From Rhodospirillales bacterium URHD0017 (lineage in GTDB: Bacteria > Pseudomonadota > Alphaproteobacteria > Reyranellales > Reyranellaceae), in contig FODP01000012.1 of assembly GCA_900110395.1 (NCBI GenBank), positions 186,001 through 250,000 of the forward strand: a stretch of 64,000 nucleotides of DNA, given 5' to 3'. Below, one piece after another: positions 26,519-33,783 of the stretch; within the stretch, counting starts at the first letter, position 1, and every line of letters begins with the position of its first letter. The translations under genes were made by a program, and so were the position numbers. A model generated the notes under the pieces. That model searched no databases. It was not told where the DNA came from and was given only the letters and a program-made list of their open reading frames with translations.

Positions 26519-26841
26519 AGTCGGTTCCTTTCGGTAGGCTTGGCCAGCTAACGTCTGCGGCCGGCCTCCGTTCCTACCAACTAATGGTGGGGATAGGTTA
26601 TAAAACATGCCGTGGGTGGGGGCCTCTTCAGGATGCCACCGATCACCAGTCGAAGTCCGGTAGCAGAAAGAGATAGCTTGAGATCATCGGGCCAAGGCTC
26701 AGGCAAGGCTTCGCAGCACCGAGGTGAGGTTCGCGGCCGCCGGCCGTTCGTGCACAGGTCGCCGCGGCCGGCTCCGACGCCGTCCGCCGCACGCGCTGCG
26801 CTTTCCGGCTAGTCGGCAGAAATCGTCGTCAGCCGACAACC
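26519..26841. other. Intergenic region, no gene seen
   Basis: About 320 bp between the DUF6197 gene and the TCS1 control region. Open frames here have poor coding character (Arg/Ser/Pro-rich, no ribosome sites). A weak hairpin (GTCGGC at 26812 against GCCGAC at 26832) lies just before the TCS1 box. Nothing else was recognised. Confidence 0.6.
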
Positions 26842-26857
26842 TAAAACTGCCTTAAAC
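26842..26857 (+). promoter_or_regulatory. TCS1 box A (TAAAACTGCCTTAAAC)
   Basis: One of four copies of a 15-bp motif in this region. It contains two TnAAAC half-sites ten bases apart, the spacing expected for an OmpR-family regulator dimer. It lies 60 bp upstream of the GTG of the response regulator gene and just before a TATGCT stretch, so autoregulation of TCS1 is likely. Confidence 0.6.
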
Positions 26858-26916
26858 TCGCTATGCTTGCCGTAGATGGACAAGCGGCATCTCGGCAGCG
26901 CCGCAAGGTGGCGAAC

Positions 26917-27594
26917 GTGCGGCTCTTGATCATAGAGGATGAAACTCGCATCGCCGAGGTCCTGCGCTCGGCGTTGTCGCGGTCCGGCTTCGCGGTCGAT
27001 GGGGTTCGCCTGTGCGGCGATGCGCGCGCTGCCCTGTCCGTCAATCCCTACGATGCCGTCATCCTCGATCTGGGACTACCCGACGGCGATGGGCTGACGC
27101 TTCTGAAGGAGATGCGGGCACACGGCAATGCCGTTCCCGTCCTTGTATTGACTGCGCGCGACGCCGTGGAAGATCGCGTCGGCGGACTCGACACGGGCGC
27201 CGATGACTACCTGGTCAAGCCGTTTGCCATGAGTGAGGTCATCGCCCGCATCAAGGCGCTCCTGCGTCGGCCGGAAGGCGCACTCGGCGCCACGCTGAGG
27301 AGCGGCAACATCGCCTTCGATACGATCGGGCGCGACGTGCGCATCGGCGAGGCGGTGCTGGTCCTGCCCCGACGCGAGAGCGCCATCCTCGAGCATCTGA
27401 TGCGGCGGGCCGGCCGGGTCGTCCCCAAAGCCGTGTTAGAGGACAAGCTCTACGGCATCGACGACGAACTCGGTTCGAACGCCATCCCCGTCCATGTCCA
27501 TCATCTGCGGCGCAAGCTGATGGATAGAGGTGCCACCGTCGAGATCCACACGGTCCGCGGCGTCGGTTACCTGCTGGTCGACGGCCACGCATGA
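26917..27594 (+). CDS. OmpR-family response regulator (TCS1)
   Basis: A 225-residue regulator. The GTG at 26917 (reads RLLIIEDETRIAEVL) is preferred, with AAGG eight bases upstream and correct domain length; an ATG at 26863 would add a basic tail with no homologue. The receiver domain has the acidic pair in IIEDE, phospho-acceptor D51 (ILDLGLPDGDG), Thr in VLVLTARDA and Lys in YLVKPFAMS. The C-terminal winged helix is complete (HVHHLRRKLMDRG, then HTVRGVGYLL). It is closest in style to QseB/PmrA/TctD. Its stop overlaps the kinase ATG. Confidence 0.92.
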   Translation: MRLLIIEDETRIAEVLRSALSRSGFAVDGVRLCGDARAALSVNPYDAVILDLGLPDGDGLTLLKEMRAHGNAVPVLVLTARDAVEDRVGGLDTGADDYLVKPFAMSEVIARIKALLRRPEGALGATLRSGNIAFDTIGRDVRIGEAVLVLPRRESAILEHLMRRAGRVVPKAVLEDKLYGIDDELGSNAIPVHVHHLRRKLMDRGATVEIHTVRGVGYLLVDGHA

Positions 27595-28994
27595 CCGCGC
27601 CTCGCCTGCATTCGCTGCAGCTTCGCTTGGCGGTGCGGCTGGCGGCGCTTTTCATCGCAGGGTCGGCCGTCATCGTCGGCTTTGTCGTCTGGCGCGCCTA
27701 TGACACGGCCGGCACGCTGGCCGACCGCGAACTCAGCCTGCGCGCCGCCGATCTCGCCCAATATGTCGCGCGCGGTCCGGATGGGACGGCGCAACTGGCG
27801 CTGCCTCCGGCCCTGCGCGAAGCCTATGGCGCAGCGCCGGATGCCGACATTTTCGCCATCCGCGGTCAGGACGGGCGCCTCATCGCCGCCTCGTCCGAGG
27901 CCTTCAGCTCCGTGGTCGAGCGCTGGCCGGCGACGACCGAGCACGCGAGCTATTTCCACCTTCCGGGAATTGCCGGCCGGGCGCAGGATTACTACGGGCT
28001 TGGCGTCAGTATCGACAGCGCCGCTGGTCCGCTGTCGATCTGGGTGGCCCGTGCCGCGGGCGCCTCGGCGCTGGTCCACTCGATGATCGAGGAATTCGTC
28101 TTCGACATTGCCTGGGTCATTCCGCTGTTCATGCTGATGGCGCTCGCCATCGCGATCCTGGCGATCCGCGGTACGCTGAGGCCGATCCGGGACGTGTCGG
28201 AGATCGCCGCCTCGATCGGGCCAAGCACGACATCGGTCCGGCTTCCCCAGGCTGGGCTGCCGAGCGAGATCACGCCGCTGGTCTCGGCAGTGAATCGCGC
28301 CCTCGGCCGCCTCGAGCAAGGCTTCACTGTGCAGCGCCAATTCACCGCCAACGCCGCGCATGAGCTGCGCACGCCGCTCGCGATTGTCACGGGTGCGCTG
28401 GAGAACCTGGACCCGAGCCCCGAAGTCGAGAAACTCAAGACCGACGTCGCCCGCATGAACCGCCTGGTCGCGCAGCTTCTGAGCGTCGCCCGACTGGACG
28501 CCATCGCGCTCGATGTCTCGGGCACCGTCAATCTGAACCAGGTCGCGAGTGAAACCGTCGCAAACCTAGCGCCTTGGGCGCTGGCGCAGGGGCGGACAAT
28601 AGCCTTCCTCGGCGACGATCGACCCGTCGTGGTCGGCGGCAACGCCTATGCCGTCGCCGATGCGCTCCGCAACCTGGTCGAAAACGCGGTCGTCCATGCG
28701 CCGCCGCGCACCGAGATTGCGGTCACCACACGCGCCGACGGCCGTATCGACGTCAGCGACCACGGCCCGGGCGTGCCGGCCGAAGACCGCGAGCGGATCT
28801 TCGAGCGCTTCTGGCGAGGCAAGGCGACGCCTTCGAACGGCGCCGGGCTGGGTCTCGCCATCGTGGTGGAGATCATGAAGGCCCACGGCGGCAAGGTGTG
28901 GGTAGATGCCGCTTCGGATGGCGGCGCTGTCTTCACACTCGCCTTTCAGCCGGCACTGGCCCCCGCTCCGCGGCACTCGATAAAACTGCGTTAA
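27591..28994 (+). CDS. QseC/PmrB-like sensor histidine kinase (TCS1)
   Basis: A 467-residue membrane kinase. TM1 is about residues 13-36, a periplasmic sensor of about 120 residues follows, and TM2 lies at about 165-185 (IPLFMLMALAIAILAI). The H-box is NAAHELRTPLAIVTGALENL with phospho-acceptor H257. The ATPase domain has N-box LVENAVVHAPP and G-boxes DHGPGVPAEDRERIF and GAGLGLAIVVEIM. The ATGA overlap with the regulator shows coupled translation. Neighbouring PepSY, rhodanese and copper-protein genes suggest a periplasmic metal or redox signal (inference). Confidence 0.92.
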   Translation: MTAPRLHSLQLRLAVRLAALFIAGSAVIVGFVVWRAYDTAGTLADRELSLRAADLAQYVARGPDGTAQLALPPALREAYGAAPDADIFAIRGQDGRLIAASSEAFSSVVERWPATTEHASYFHLPGIAGRAQDYYGLGVSIDSAAGPLSIWVARAAGASALVHSMIEEFVFDIAWVIPLFMLMALAIAILAIRGTLRPIRDVSEIAASIGPSTTSVRLPQAGLPSEITPLVSAVNRALGRLEQGFTVQRQFTANAAHELRTPLAIVTGALENLDPSPEVEKLKTDVARMNRLVAQLLSVARLDAIALDVSGTVNLNQVASETVANLAPWALAQGRTIAFLGDDRPVVVGGNAYAVADALRNLVENAVVHAPPRTEIAVTTRADGRIDVSDHGPGVPAEDRERIFERFWRGKATPSNGAGLGLAIVVEIMKAHGGKVWVDAASDGGAVFTLAFQPALAPAPRHSIKLR

Positions 28995-28996
28995 AG
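28981..28996 (+). promoter_or_regulatory. TCS1 box B (TAAAACTGCGTTAAAG), overlapping the kinase stop codon
   Basis: Its first 15 bases are identical to those of box C. The TAA in the middle is also the kinase stop codon, so the site lies across the gene end. It is 60 bp upstream of the rhodanese ATG and points towards it, the same distance as box A to its gene. Confidence 0.6.
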
Positions 28997-29055
28997 GCGC
29001 CGCTTCACCATGGGCACCGACGTACGAGCCCACAATGGTAAAGGGGGATTGCAGG

Positions 29056-29850
29056 ATGAGGCGGAATCGAATTCGTTTGGTCATCGGTATGATGTTGGCG
29101 GGTGCGCTGGCCGCGCCGGCGCAAGCGCAACAGCCATCGGCACAAGGGCCTGCCGCGCCGAGCATCTATCACGGGGTGATCAGCAATTTCGGCAGCGGCC
29201 GTGAGCTCAGCACTGGAGAGCTCCAACAGGTGCTGATGGACTCAACCGCGATCGTCCTCGATGCCAGGCCCTATGAAGAATATGCCGTGAGCCACATCCC
29301 TGGCGCTCGATCGATCCGGGGAAAGCCGGGCACGACGCCGGCGCTATACGTCGCCGATGCCAGCGAGGTCGTGGAAAGCCTGCCGGACCGGAACCAGGCG
29401 CTGGTCCTCTATTGCAATGGGCTCTATTGCGGCCGTAGCGAACGATTTGCCGAGGAGCTGATGAGCTTGGGGTATCGAAACGTCACCAGGTACCAACTGG
29501 GCGCTCCGGGCTGGCGCGCGCTTGGTGGCGTCATGCAAATGGAAAAGCCGGCATTGCTCCGGTTGCTCGGGCAGGACAAGACGTCGGTCCTGATCGACGG
29601 CAGAGCGCGGGCCGACAGCAAGCCGCGCCTCAAAAACGCGGTATGGATACCGCTGCGTGAGGCCTCCAAGGCGAAGGACGACGGGCGGTTGCCCATGACC
29701 GATCACAACACGCGCATCTTTGTGGTCGCCGGCAACGGCCACGAGGCGCGCAACGTGGCCGATGCCATCGTGCGTGACGCCTTTCACAACGTCACTTTCT
29801 TCGACGGCACGATCGCCGACCTGCCGGAGCTGCTGGACGAGGAGTCCTGA
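29056..29850 (+). CDS. Periplasmic tandem rhodanese-domain protein
   Basis: A 264-residue protein from the ATG at 29056 (MRRNRIRLVIGMMLAGALAA); an ATG 21 bases upstream lacks a ribosome site. The signal peptide ends PAQAQQ. The first rhodanese domain has the substrate Asp in IVLDARPYEEYAVSHIPGA and the loop VLYCNGLYCGRSER with catalytic C120. The second domain (VLIDGRARADSKPRLKNAVW) has VAGNGHEAR where the Cys loop should be, so it is inactive. It may carry sulfane sulfur or reduce oxidised protein thiols in the periplasm. Predicted TCS1 target. Confidence 0.88.
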   Translation: MRRNRIRLVIGMMLAGALAAPAQAQQPSAQGPAAPSIYHGVISNFGSGRELSTGELQQVLMDSTAIVLDARPYEEYAVSHIPGARSIRGKPGTTPALYVADASEVVESLPDRNQALVLYCNGLYCGRSERFAEELMSLGYRNVTRYQLGAPGWRALGGVMQMEKPALLRLLGQDKTSVLIDGRARADSKPRLKNAVWIPLREASKAKDDGRLPMTDHNTRIFVVAGNGHEARNVADAIVRDAFHNVTFFDGTIADLPELLDEES

Positions 29851-29877
29851 CGTTGATGAAGAGGCCGGGCCCGCCGA

Positions 29878-30924
29878 TCACTTTGTCGGCGGCACCGGAC
29901 CCGGCGGCAGAACCGGCGCCGTGGCGAAGTCCGGCGGCAGCGGCCCCGTCAGACTTGCCAAGAACGATACGATATCGCCGACGTCCTTGTCCTCGAGCCT
30001 GACGCCGAGCTGAACGCGCGCCATCACCTTCACTGCCTCCGGCAGCGTCGCCACCGAGCCGTCGTGGAAATACGGCGGGGTCATCGCCACGTTCCGCAGG
30101 CTCGCTACCCTGAACATGTAGAGATCCGCGTCGTCGTTGGTGACGTCGGCCCGTCCCTTGTCGATCGGGTCACTCTGGGTGGCCTTCCAATAGTCCTCCA
30201 TCACGCCGAATTTCTGATACATCCCGCCGCCGACGCCGGGGCCGCTGTGGCAGGCGACGCAGCCGACTTCGATGAATTTCGCCAACCCCGCCCGCTCGCC
30301 GGCCGAGAGCGCGTCGACATTGCCTTTGAGATAGTCGTCGAACCGCGATGGCGTCACCAGGGTCCGCTCGAAGGCACCGATCGCAAGCGCCATGTTCCTG
30401 CGGCTGACCGGCTCCGGATCGGCGGGAAAGGCCGACTTGAACAGGGGAGCGTAGCCCGGGAAGCTGTTGACGCGCGCCAACAGCGCCGTTTCGTCGGGCT
30501 GCCCGGATGTAATGGGCAACAGCAGAGACTGGACCACCTGGTCCTCGGCGTCGACCCGGTCCCCGCGCCAGTGGATCACGAACTGCAATGCCGCATTCAA
30601 CACCGACGGCGCGTGACGCGGATGCGGGCGGCTCTTCACGCCAATCGAGCGGGGTCTGCCATCCGTGCCGTAGAGCGCCGGTTGATGACAGGTGACGCAG
30701 CCGACATTTCCATCGATCGAAAAACGTGGATCGAAAAACAGCAACCGCCCCAAGGCCACGCGCTCCGTGGTGACGGGGACCTGTGGCGTCGCCATGTCCT
30801 TGGGCAAGGGTTGGAACAGCGCCTGCGCCTGATTCAGGAGTTCTTTGTCATCCGTCTGGGCGATCGCCGGCAAGCCGGCGAGCAGCATGACCATGCCGGC
30901 CAGGGTGATGCGTATGGTGATCAT
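29878..30924 (-). CDS. Di-haem cytochrome c peroxidase family protein
   Basis: A 348-residue periplasmic protein. The ATG at 30924 is chosen because AAGG lies nine bases upstream, too close to the GTG at 30930. The signal peptide ends GLPAIAQ. Two haem sites are visible, CVTCH (76-80) and CVACH (near 224). The family segments RHAPSVLNAALQFVIHWRGD and FRVASLRNVAMTPPYFHDGS are present. Members reduce H2O2 to water (CcpA) or catalyse MauG-like oxidations. It lies 32 bp after the pseudoazurin gene in the same orientation, and pseudoazurin is a known electron donor to bacterial cytochrome c peroxidase. Confidence 0.92.
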   Translation of the reverse strand: MITIRITLAGMVMLLAGLPAIAQTDDKELLNQAQALFQPLPKDMATPQVPVTTERVALGRLLFFDPRFSIDGNVGCVTCHQPALYGTDGRPRSIGVKSRPHPRHAPSVLNAALQFVIHWRGDRVDAEDQVVQSLLLPITSGQPDETALLARVNSFPGYAPLFKSAFPADPEPVSRRNMALAIGAFERTLVTPSRFDDYLKGNVDALSAGERAGLAKFIEVGCVACHSGPGVGGGMYQKFGVMEDYWKATQSDPIDKGRADVTNDDADLYMFRVASLRNVAMTPPYFHDGSVATLPEAVKVMARVQLGVRLEDKDVGDIVSFLASLTGPLPPDFATAPVLPPGPVPPTK

Positions 30925-30956
30925 GGACACCGCCTTCGCCTATGCTGTGGTGACAT

Positions 30957-31409
30957 CTACTTCAAGGAGGCAAGGAGACTCTCGAGCTTGCTCCTGGCCT
31001 TGCCTGTGAGTGTGCCTGGATCGATCCTGTCGGGGTTGGCAGGTCTTCCGACGACAATGACCGCCACCATTCCCATCGCAGCATGCGGCCGGCAGGCGAC
31101 CACATAGATGCCGGGCACGGTGAAGCTGATCTTCACGTCCTGGTTCATCCTGCCCTCGAAGGGCCGAGCGCCCTCGGGAATCATGCCGGGCACGGAGTGA
31201 ACTTCGTGACCCTTGTCGACCGCAACGAAGCTGATCGAATCGCCAGGCTCGATGCGCACCAGTTCGGGCGAGAAGACGAAGACGGCGCCGCTCGGGCCTC
31301 GATTGAGCGCCGTCACCTCGATCTCCCCGGCGAGCGCATCGGGCGATGGGCCCGATGCGAACCCCAAAGCGAGAAGCAGTGGTAAGATGGATACGCCCGT
31401 CGTTTTCAT
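30957..31409 (-). CDS. Pseudoazurin-like cupredoxin
   Basis: A 150-residue blue-copper protein. The start is placed at the ATG at 31409; another ATG 12 bases upstream is possible. A signal peptide is evident. The type 1 copper ligands are all present: H68 (DKGHEVHSVPGMIPEGA) and C106, H109 and M114 (YVVACRPHAAMGMVAVIVVG), matching pseudoazurin. The last 30 residues also follow the family helix. It probably delivers electrons to the peroxidase encoded just downstream. Its promoter carries the TCS2-type direct repeat. Confidence 0.9.
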   Translation of the reverse strand: MKTTGVSILPLLLALGFASGPSPDALAGEIEVTALNRGPSGAVFVFSPELVRIEPGDSISFVAVDKGHEVHSVPGMIPEGARPFEGRMNQDVKISFTVPGIYVVACRPHAAMGMVAVIVVGRPANPDRIDPGTLTGKARSKLESLLASLK

Positions 31410-31473
31410 GTCTGGTGTCATCCCTGGCGTCGTGCCGATCCTGCCAGCGGATTGTGAGAACGCGACGAGCGCT

Positions 31474-31494
31474 CGATGAGAAAGCGATGAGAAA
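31474..31494 (-). promoter_or_regulatory. TCS2-type direct repeat in the pseudoazurin promoter
   Basis: Two perfect CGATGAGAAA repeats separated by one base (11-bp period) on the plus strand, followed by CTTGCTT. The repeat is centred about 75 bp upstream of the pseudoazurin ATG, a typical activator position. The surrounding 71 bp (31431-31501) align without gaps to 50511-50581 in front of a jelly-roll gene and the TCS2 regulator. Confidence 0.7.
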
Positions 31495-31525
31495 CTTGCT
31501 TGCCGGGACGCCGCGCGACTTACGG

Positions 31526-31819
31526 CTAGTCGTCGTCGTCACCGTCATTGTCGGCGAGGCGTCCGGTCTGCGCGTCAACCAGGACCTTGCCGGTCTTGCC
31601 GTCCTTCGATCCCAGGGCCTCGAAGAAGCGGCCCTGGCGGATGATCTGGACGTTCGCGTAGCCGTCCGATTGCAGCTTCTCCCGGACCTCGGCTTCGGTC
31701 ACGGGTTGGTCACCGGCGATGAACACTGCGCCTCTCGGCTGAGCCGTCGCGATCAGGACGCCGGTCGTTGCAACGAGCATGGTGCCCCCGAGCAGGGCCG
31801 CAGTAAGTCGACGCTTCAT
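31526..31819 (-). CDS. Small exported PepSY-like protein
   Basis: A 97-residue protein with GGAGG six bases before the ATG. The signal peptide is about 27 residues (LLGGTMLVATTGVLIATAQ). The mature part is one PepSY-like unit (TEAEVREKLQSDGYANVQI, then GKTGKVLVDAQTGRLADN) and ends in a run of Asp (DNDGDDDD). Such proteins are commonly controlled by neighbouring two-component systems and may act as periplasmic metal or protease modulators. Predicted TCS1 target by box D. Confidence 0.82.
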   Translation of the reverse strand: MKRRLTAALLGGTMLVATTGVLIATAQPRGAVFIAGDQPVTEAEVREKLQSDGYANVQIIRQGRFFEALGSKDGKTGKVLVDAQTGRLADNDGDDDD

Positions 31820-31865
31820 GAGTTCCTCCCGTGAACGTAACGACTGCGTCAGGGAACATCCGGGA

Positions 31866-31881
31866 TTTAACGCAGCGTTAA
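31866..31881 (-). promoter_or_regulatory. TCS1 box D, upstream of the PepSY-like gene
   Basis: On the minus strand it reads TTAACGCTGCGTTAAA, sharing CTGCGTTAAA with boxes B and C. It is 47 bp upstream of the ATG and points towards the gene like the other three boxes. The left arm is varied so that the site is also a palindrome (TTAACG-CAG-CGTTAA on the plus strand). Confidence 0.55.
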
Positions 31882-32011
31882 GTCCGTGAAGTCCACGCCG
31901 CGGCGCTCCGGCATAGCGCCGTCATAGGAAATTCGGGGCGAGGTCCCGATCACACTATTCACGATACCAATGGATAGTTGTGGGTGCGTCTGGACGGCCT
32001 ATGTCCCGCTT

Positions 32012-32248
32012 ATGCGTACCCTTCTTTTAACTGCCATCCTTCTTGCGGCCAGTATTGGTGGGCACGGCTTCATCGGCATGCCACCGGGCTCCATCGGCAA
32101 TGGCGCTCGAATGCCACAAACAATGTCACCGGGCGCATTGCCGCCCCCGCCCATGATTTCCGCACCGTCGGAGCGGATGCCTGCGTCCGACGGCGCACGC
32201 TATCCCGACACCGAGACCTTCACCCACGACAACGCCCCGGAGCGGTAG
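32012..32248 (+). CDS. Possible small secreted Pro/Met-rich protein
   Basis: A 78-residue frame starting MRTLLLTAILLAASIGGHGF, a plausible signal peptide. The rest is Pro, Met and Gly-rich (PPGSIGNGARMPQTM, GALPPPPMISAP), a composition seen in some metal-binding periplasmic peptides. There is no clear ribosome site, and an ATG at 31970 would add 14 residues. It may be a real gene or a chance frame. Confidence 0.35.
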   Translation: MRTLLLTAILLAASIGGHGFIGMPPGSIGNGARMPQTMSPGALPPPPMISAPSERMPASDGARYPDTETFTHDNAPER

Positions 32249-32263
32249 CACCGCGGCCCTTGG

Positions 32264-32279
32264 TAAAACTGCGTTAAAC
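32264..32279 (+). promoter_or_regulatory. TCS1 box C (TAAAACTGCGTTAAAC)
   Basis: The first 15 bases are identical to box B 3.3 kb away. It lies 42 bp upstream of the ATG of the PepSY/DUF1259/propeller operon and points towards it. Confidence 0.6.
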
Positions 32280-32320
32280 GGCACGGTCAAGGGTGCGACC
32301 TCTCATCGGAGGTGAACGTC

Positions 32321-32833
32321 ATGCGACAGAATCGGATTCTCAGCATCGCCGCCGCGGCGGCCCAGCTTCTGGTTGGCTCGCCCTCTTGGGCCGAGGAGGA
32401 GATGAACCCGGCCGCCATGGCCAAGGCGCTGCAGCAAGCAACGCTTCCCCTTGAGAAGGCGACCAAGGTCAGCGAGCGCGAAGGCAAGCCTATTTCGGCC
32501 AAGTACGAAATCGAAAACGGCGCCCTGCAATTGTCGATCTACACGATGAAGGGCGACCGTTTCAGCGAACTCATCGTCGACCACAACTCAGGCGCTGTGG
32601 CGAAGGACCAGTGGATCACAGAGGGCGACGATCTGAAGGCAGCGCAGGCGCAGTCAGCCGCCATGGCCAAGGCGAAGACGACACTCGATGTCGCCACCGA
32701 GAACGCCGTCAAGGCCAACCCCGGCTATCGCGCCGTCAGCATCGTGCCGAAGCTGGAAGGCGGTCGTCCAACCGCCCTCGTCATCCTGATGAAGGGCGAG
32801 GACGTCAAGAAAGCAAACGAGAAGCTCGATTGA
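32321..32833 (+). CDS. Exported PepSY-domain protein
   Basis: A 170-residue protein. The ATG at 32321 has GGAGG eight bases upstream and is preferred over a GTG nine bases earlier. A signal peptide ends PSWAEE. The first PepSY-like unit covers about residues 30-100 (ISAKYEIENGALQLSIYTMK, then FSELIVDHNSGAVAKDQWIT). A helical region and a second beta stretch (YRAVSIVPKLEGGRPTALVI) follow. It is the first gene of a three-gene operon (gaps of 11 and 39 bp) behind box C. Confidence 0.82.
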   Translation: MRQNRILSIAAAAAQLLVGSPSWAEEEMNPAAMAKALQQATLPLEKATKVSEREGKPISAKYEIENGALQLSIYTMKGDRFSELIVDHNSGAVAKDQWITEGDDLKAAQAQSAAMAKAKTTLDVATENAVKANPGYRAVSIVPKLEGGRPTALVILMKGEDVKKANEKLD

Positions 32834-32844
32834 GGAGGATCACC

Positions 32845-33744
32845 ATGCATCCGATCGCTCGTCTTGCCATACCCGTGGTTGCCGCCGTTGCGCTGACCAC
32901 GCCAGCCTTCGCCGCCGAACCGGACTGGAACCACGTCGCCGAGGCCTTGGGCAAATCCGGCGCCGTGCAGGCAGGCGGCGTCTATCGCGTGGGCTTCCCG
33001 CGCACCGACCTCAAAGTATCGCTCGATGGCGTTGCGCTGCGGACCGGCTTTGCCTTCGGCGGCTGGGTCGCCTTCCAGCCGATGGACGCGCAGGCCATGG
33101 TCATGGGCGACCTCGTGCTGACACAGGACGAGGTGAGCCCGGTCATGCGCAAGCTCGAAGAGGGCGGCATCGAGATCACCGCGTTGCACAATCACCTGCT
33201 GCGCGCCGAGCCCATGACGCTCTACATGCACATCGAGGGCCATGGCGATCCGGTCAAGCTGGCGGGCGCGATCCACGCCGGCCTCGCGCTCAGCAAGACG
33301 CCTTTCGCACCACCGCCAGGGACATCAACGCCCGCCAATATCGACATGATCGGCATCGACCGCATCATGGGTTACTTCGGGCAGGACAACGGTGGCATCT
33401 ATCAGTTCGGCGTTCCTCGCGCCCAGCCGGTCACCGATCAGGGCATGGCTCTGCCCGGTGCCATGGGCGCGGCGATCGCCGTTAATTTCCAACCCACGGG
33501 CTTCGACACGGCAGCCATCACCGGTGACTTCGTTCTGCTCGCGAGCGAGGTCAATCCGGTGATCAAGGCCATGCAGGCCAACGGCATCGAGGTCACCGCC
33601 CTGCACAGCCATATGCTCGACGAACAGCCGCGATTGTTCTTCCTGCACTTCTGGGCCAATGACGACGCGCGCAAGCTCGCCACGGGGTTACGCGCCGCCC
33701 TCGACAAGGTGGACGTCAGGAAGGACGCCGCCAGCGCGCGTTAG
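32845..33744 (+). CDS. DUF1259 (LppY/LpqO-type) exported protein
   Basis: A 299-residue protein with GAGGAGG before the ATG and a signal peptide ending TTPAFAAEP. It consists of two homologous halves. Each has a GDFVL/GDLVL strand, an EVxPVM/I helix, and an HNH-like or HSH-like motif (ITALHNHLL; VTALHSHML) that looks like a metal site. Each half closes with a strand such as MTLYMHIEGHG or RLFFLHFWAND. DUF1259 proteins are periplasmic or lipidated and of unknown role; they often occur beside two-component systems and PepSY genes. Confidence 0.88.
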   Translation: MHPIARLAIPVVAAVALTTPAFAAEPDWNHVAEALGKSGAVQAGGVYRVGFPRTDLKVSLDGVALRTGFAFGGWVAFQPMDAQAMVMGDLVLTQDEVSPVMRKLEEGGIEITALHNHLLRAEPMTLYMHIEGHGDPVKLAGAIHAGLALSKTPFAPPPGTSTPANIDMIGIDRIMGYFGQDNGGIYQFGVPRAQPVTDQGMALPGAMGAAIAVNFQPTGFDTAAITGDFVLLASEVNPVIKAMQANGIEVTALHSHMLDEQPRLFFLHFWANDDARKLATGLRAALDKVDVRKDAASAR

Positions 33745-33783
33745 CCTTCCCTGGACACCGGACCGATTGTCGGGGAGACGCCC

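Noticed and set aside
26612-26812. 66-residue frame in the gap before TCS1
   Set aside because: Ser/Arg/Pro-rich composition, no ribosome site, no recognisable domain.
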